A stretch of 64,000 nucleotides of DNA. It comes from Spirodela intermedia. Taxonomy: Eukaryota > Streptophyta > Magnoliopsida > Alismatales > Araceae. Positions 61,899 through 64,000 of the stretch are shown here, one piece after another. A model generated the notes under the pieces. It made no database searches and was not told the origin of the DNA. It was given only the letters and a program-made list of their open reading frames with translations. The translations under genes and the position numbers were made by a program. The stretch lies in assembly GCA_902729315.2 (NCBI GenBank), contig LR746278.1, positions 2,985,501 through 3,049,500 of the forward strand, read 5' to 3'. The first letter of the stretch is position 1, and each line of letters starts with the position of its first letter.

Positions 61899-64000
61899 AT
61901 GAGGAATATAACGCGTGTGAAGCAGGGATGGAGATGGTTGCAGACTCCGAAGCTGGCCGCCATGGGTGCCCAGCTGACAGAAAGCTGCAACAAGCTCGTA
62001 TTTATCCTGGGTCACCTCTGGCCGTCGATTTGTCATTGTTGCCTGCGGCTCTGGGGGTTGCTGTTGACGCTTCTGAGGCTGTGGAGTGATTGCGTTGCCA
62101 GGGGGATCTGGTCATTGATTGCTTTGGGCATCACAACCTTGTTCGTCATCTTATGGAGCTTATTTCTTTGTCTCACTTCAACATTTTGCCTGGTCTACGC
62201 GCTTCTGATTCTGGTTAGTGATTTCTAAGACTTACCTACAATGTAAAAATAAAAAATATATAATTGTAATTGAAGGAGATTTATGATTATTCACATTTCC
62301 AGGATTGACCTGAGAAACCGTTTGACCCTCAAAAAATGGACACATTAGTCTGGCATGTAATTCGGAGTTATATGCTTTCTATTGAACAATAATTGCTCGC
62401 CAGAGGCCCCATTATCCTGCTGATCGCTAGAACTGTCCAGCTTTAGATTCCTTTCAATTTTCCTTCATCCATTACAGGTTGGGGATGCATTTTATAGTAT
62501 TGTGAAGAGAAAATCATCTTGAGAGAGATCTGAATCTTGTCTTTGTTCTAAGCTTTTCACAAAATTACTCATATGCTTCGTTGTTATATGGTGATTTCAG
62601 GGAGCTGCTTGTGCTACGATTCGCCACCTGGGTTATACCCCTGGACTCTTCCTTGTTGGGCTTCTTGGAATTTTGACCAACTGGATCTATGGAAACCTTT
62701 GGGTGATAGCTGCGCTACTAATAATAGCAGGTATACTTCAACTCGTGTTATATCTGTTGATACCCATCACCAAGGAAAGGAATGTTTTTTGTTGATTTCT
62801 GGACATAAGTTTGGTACAGTTTTCCAGTGCTCCTACTGTTCATGGCTGATTGAATCCGTAATCTTCTATATGATTTTCCATGCCATTTCAGGATATATGT
62901 TCTCCCGGAGCAATGCCCGCTTCCTGATCATCGTTTCAACTGCGTACTCTGTTTACTCTGTGTATGTTCGTGTTGGATGGGGTGGGATCCTTCTATTGAC
63001 AAACTTGTCCTTTCTTTCAAACGATCTGTTGACCACCTTCCTTCAAGGATATGATGAAGCACATGAAGCTGGTCAACGGGAGGAGCCCAGAAAGTCAGAG
63101 CCCATTGCAGAGGACTTTGTTGGGTATGGTGATTTTTCGTCTCCTGGTAGCAAATCTGGAGAGGACGACACACCCAAGTCCCATAAGGAATCCGATGCGG
63201 GAGACGTCAAAAATAGTAAAAAGGACTCTTCACTAAGCGAGGTGGTAAAGCCTGATTCAAGTTCTCTGGATGAGATGAAGAGAATCATGGACAGCTCAAA
63301 CCATTATGAAGCTCTTGGTCTTCCAAGAAATAAGAGCATAGATGTAGCACTACTGAAACGGGAGTACAAGAAAAAGGTGGACGCTTTTTCTACTCGTCTT
63401 TATCAGAGTTGACTGCTGTATATATACTATTTTGATTTAGATTCCACCCTTTTCTGACTTTCGTTGACATTTATATCATAGGCTGTGCTCGTTCATCCTG
63501 ATAAAAATAATGGTAATCCCTTGGCGAGTGATTCATTCAAGAGGCTGCAGAGTGCATACGAGGTTAGTCTCTTTCTCAAGAACATTCATGAAATGAAAAA
63601 AATATGATATTTCTGCACTTATTCGCTTGTGTTTGGATCATATTTCTGTGCTCGATCCTTAACTCATCTCAGAGATCAATTCCAGGTTCTTTCAGATATT
63701 ACAAGAAAGAGAGCCTATGATGAGAAACTGAGGAAGGAAGAACTGAGCATTGTTCCTCATAAACACCATGCTTCCTCTAACCAGGTACTTAACTGTGGGT
63801 TGCCAGATTAGGATATTGCTGCATCATAAATAGTTAGATAAAATTCTAGGATGGGCCTTTTTTGGGCATTGCCAATACACTCTGTTCTTCATGGATCATC
63901 GGTTGCTTCGTTTTAATGATCATTTATATGACAGGATGGAATGGGCAACCGATATGAAAAATCTCGGCATATCAGCTGCATCTTGTGCGGCAAAATCCAT
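61899..64000 (+). CDS. Membrane-anchored DnaJ (Jiv90-type) protein, 3' truncated
   Basis: Type-III J-protein of the DNAJC14/Jiv kind, expected to anchor in the ER or another endomembrane and recruit HSP70. Exons are 61899-62213, 62601-62730, 62892-63376, 63482-63562, 63686-63784 and 63935 to the window end; 392 codons are present and the gene runs off the edge. Residues about 35-200 contain several hydrophobic segments (for example ALGITTLFVILWSLFLCL, FLVGLLGIL and WVIAALLIIAG). An acidic Ser/Lys-rich linker follows. The J domain starts about residue 285 (NHYEALGLPRN) and has HPD at 315-317, required to stimulate HSP70. The last exon begins a Cys-containing segment (CILCGKIH), consistent with the start of Jiv90. 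Arabidopsis has similar proteins of unproven role. The start is the first ATG after which the frame stays open. Confidence 0.92.

Overview
The window is nuclear DNA of a land plant, almost certainly a flowering plant. The genes carry many short exons with GT..AG introns of 0.1 to 3.8 kb. The encoded proteins are plant-type orthologues: a CPSF30 with the plant-specific YTH extension, YAO/RRP9, CID-type ataxin-2, NF-YA, an ArfGAP-C2 protein of the AGD11/12/13 kind, and a membrane J-protein. AT-rich introns, (CT)n tracts in 5' leaders and decayed LTR retrotransposons fit this. The species cannot be fixed from sequence alone. All exon joins below were made by reading splice sites and checking that the frame stays open; they are not backed by transcripts.

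Layout. 1-881: trailer of the first gene and unassigned sequence. 882-12666 (minus): CPSF30, seven coding exons, 710 aa. 12667-13340: short head-to-head gap that must hold both promoters. 14981-21340 (plus): YAO/RRP9, seven coding exons, 530 aa, with at least two upstream leader exons. 26187-34709 (plus): CID3/CID4-type ataxin-2 homologue, fourteen coding exons, 620 aa, with SM-ATX, LsmAD and PAM2. 35524-36039: four tandem 129-bp units rich in telobox-like TTAGGGTT. 39109-40782 (plus): NF-YA, five coding exons, 219 aa. 42216-46499 (plus): an AGD11/12/13-like ArfGAP-C2 gene that appears to be a decaying pseudogene. About 46.8-60.15 kb: nested LTR retrotransposons, all in minus orientation (a Ty1/copia element split by a Ty3/gypsy element, with remnants of a further gypsy gag). 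61899-64000 (plus): a membrane-anchored DnaJ protein with the start of a Jiv90-like region, cut by the window end.

The functional theme of the first half is RNA: mRNA 3'-end processing with m6A reading (CPSF30), pre-rRNA processing (YAO) and cytoplasmic mRNP/PABP control (CID). NF-YA is a CCAAT-box transcription factor subunit. These are independent eukaryotic genes, not an operon.

The best leads are: (1) the ArfGAP-C2 locus, where two splice acceptors read AA instead of AG, an in-frame TAA follows the GAP domain, two TGA codons interrupt the conserved C terminus and the catalytic arginine is lysine, with most changes being G-to-A or C-to-T; (2) the telobox minisatellite between CID and NF-YA; (3) two similar, same-sized non-coding leader exons in the neighbouring YAO and CID genes; (4) a nested retrotransposon with a split LTR; (5) a likely short CPSF30 isoform ending in intron 2. 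I saw no convincing wholly new system.
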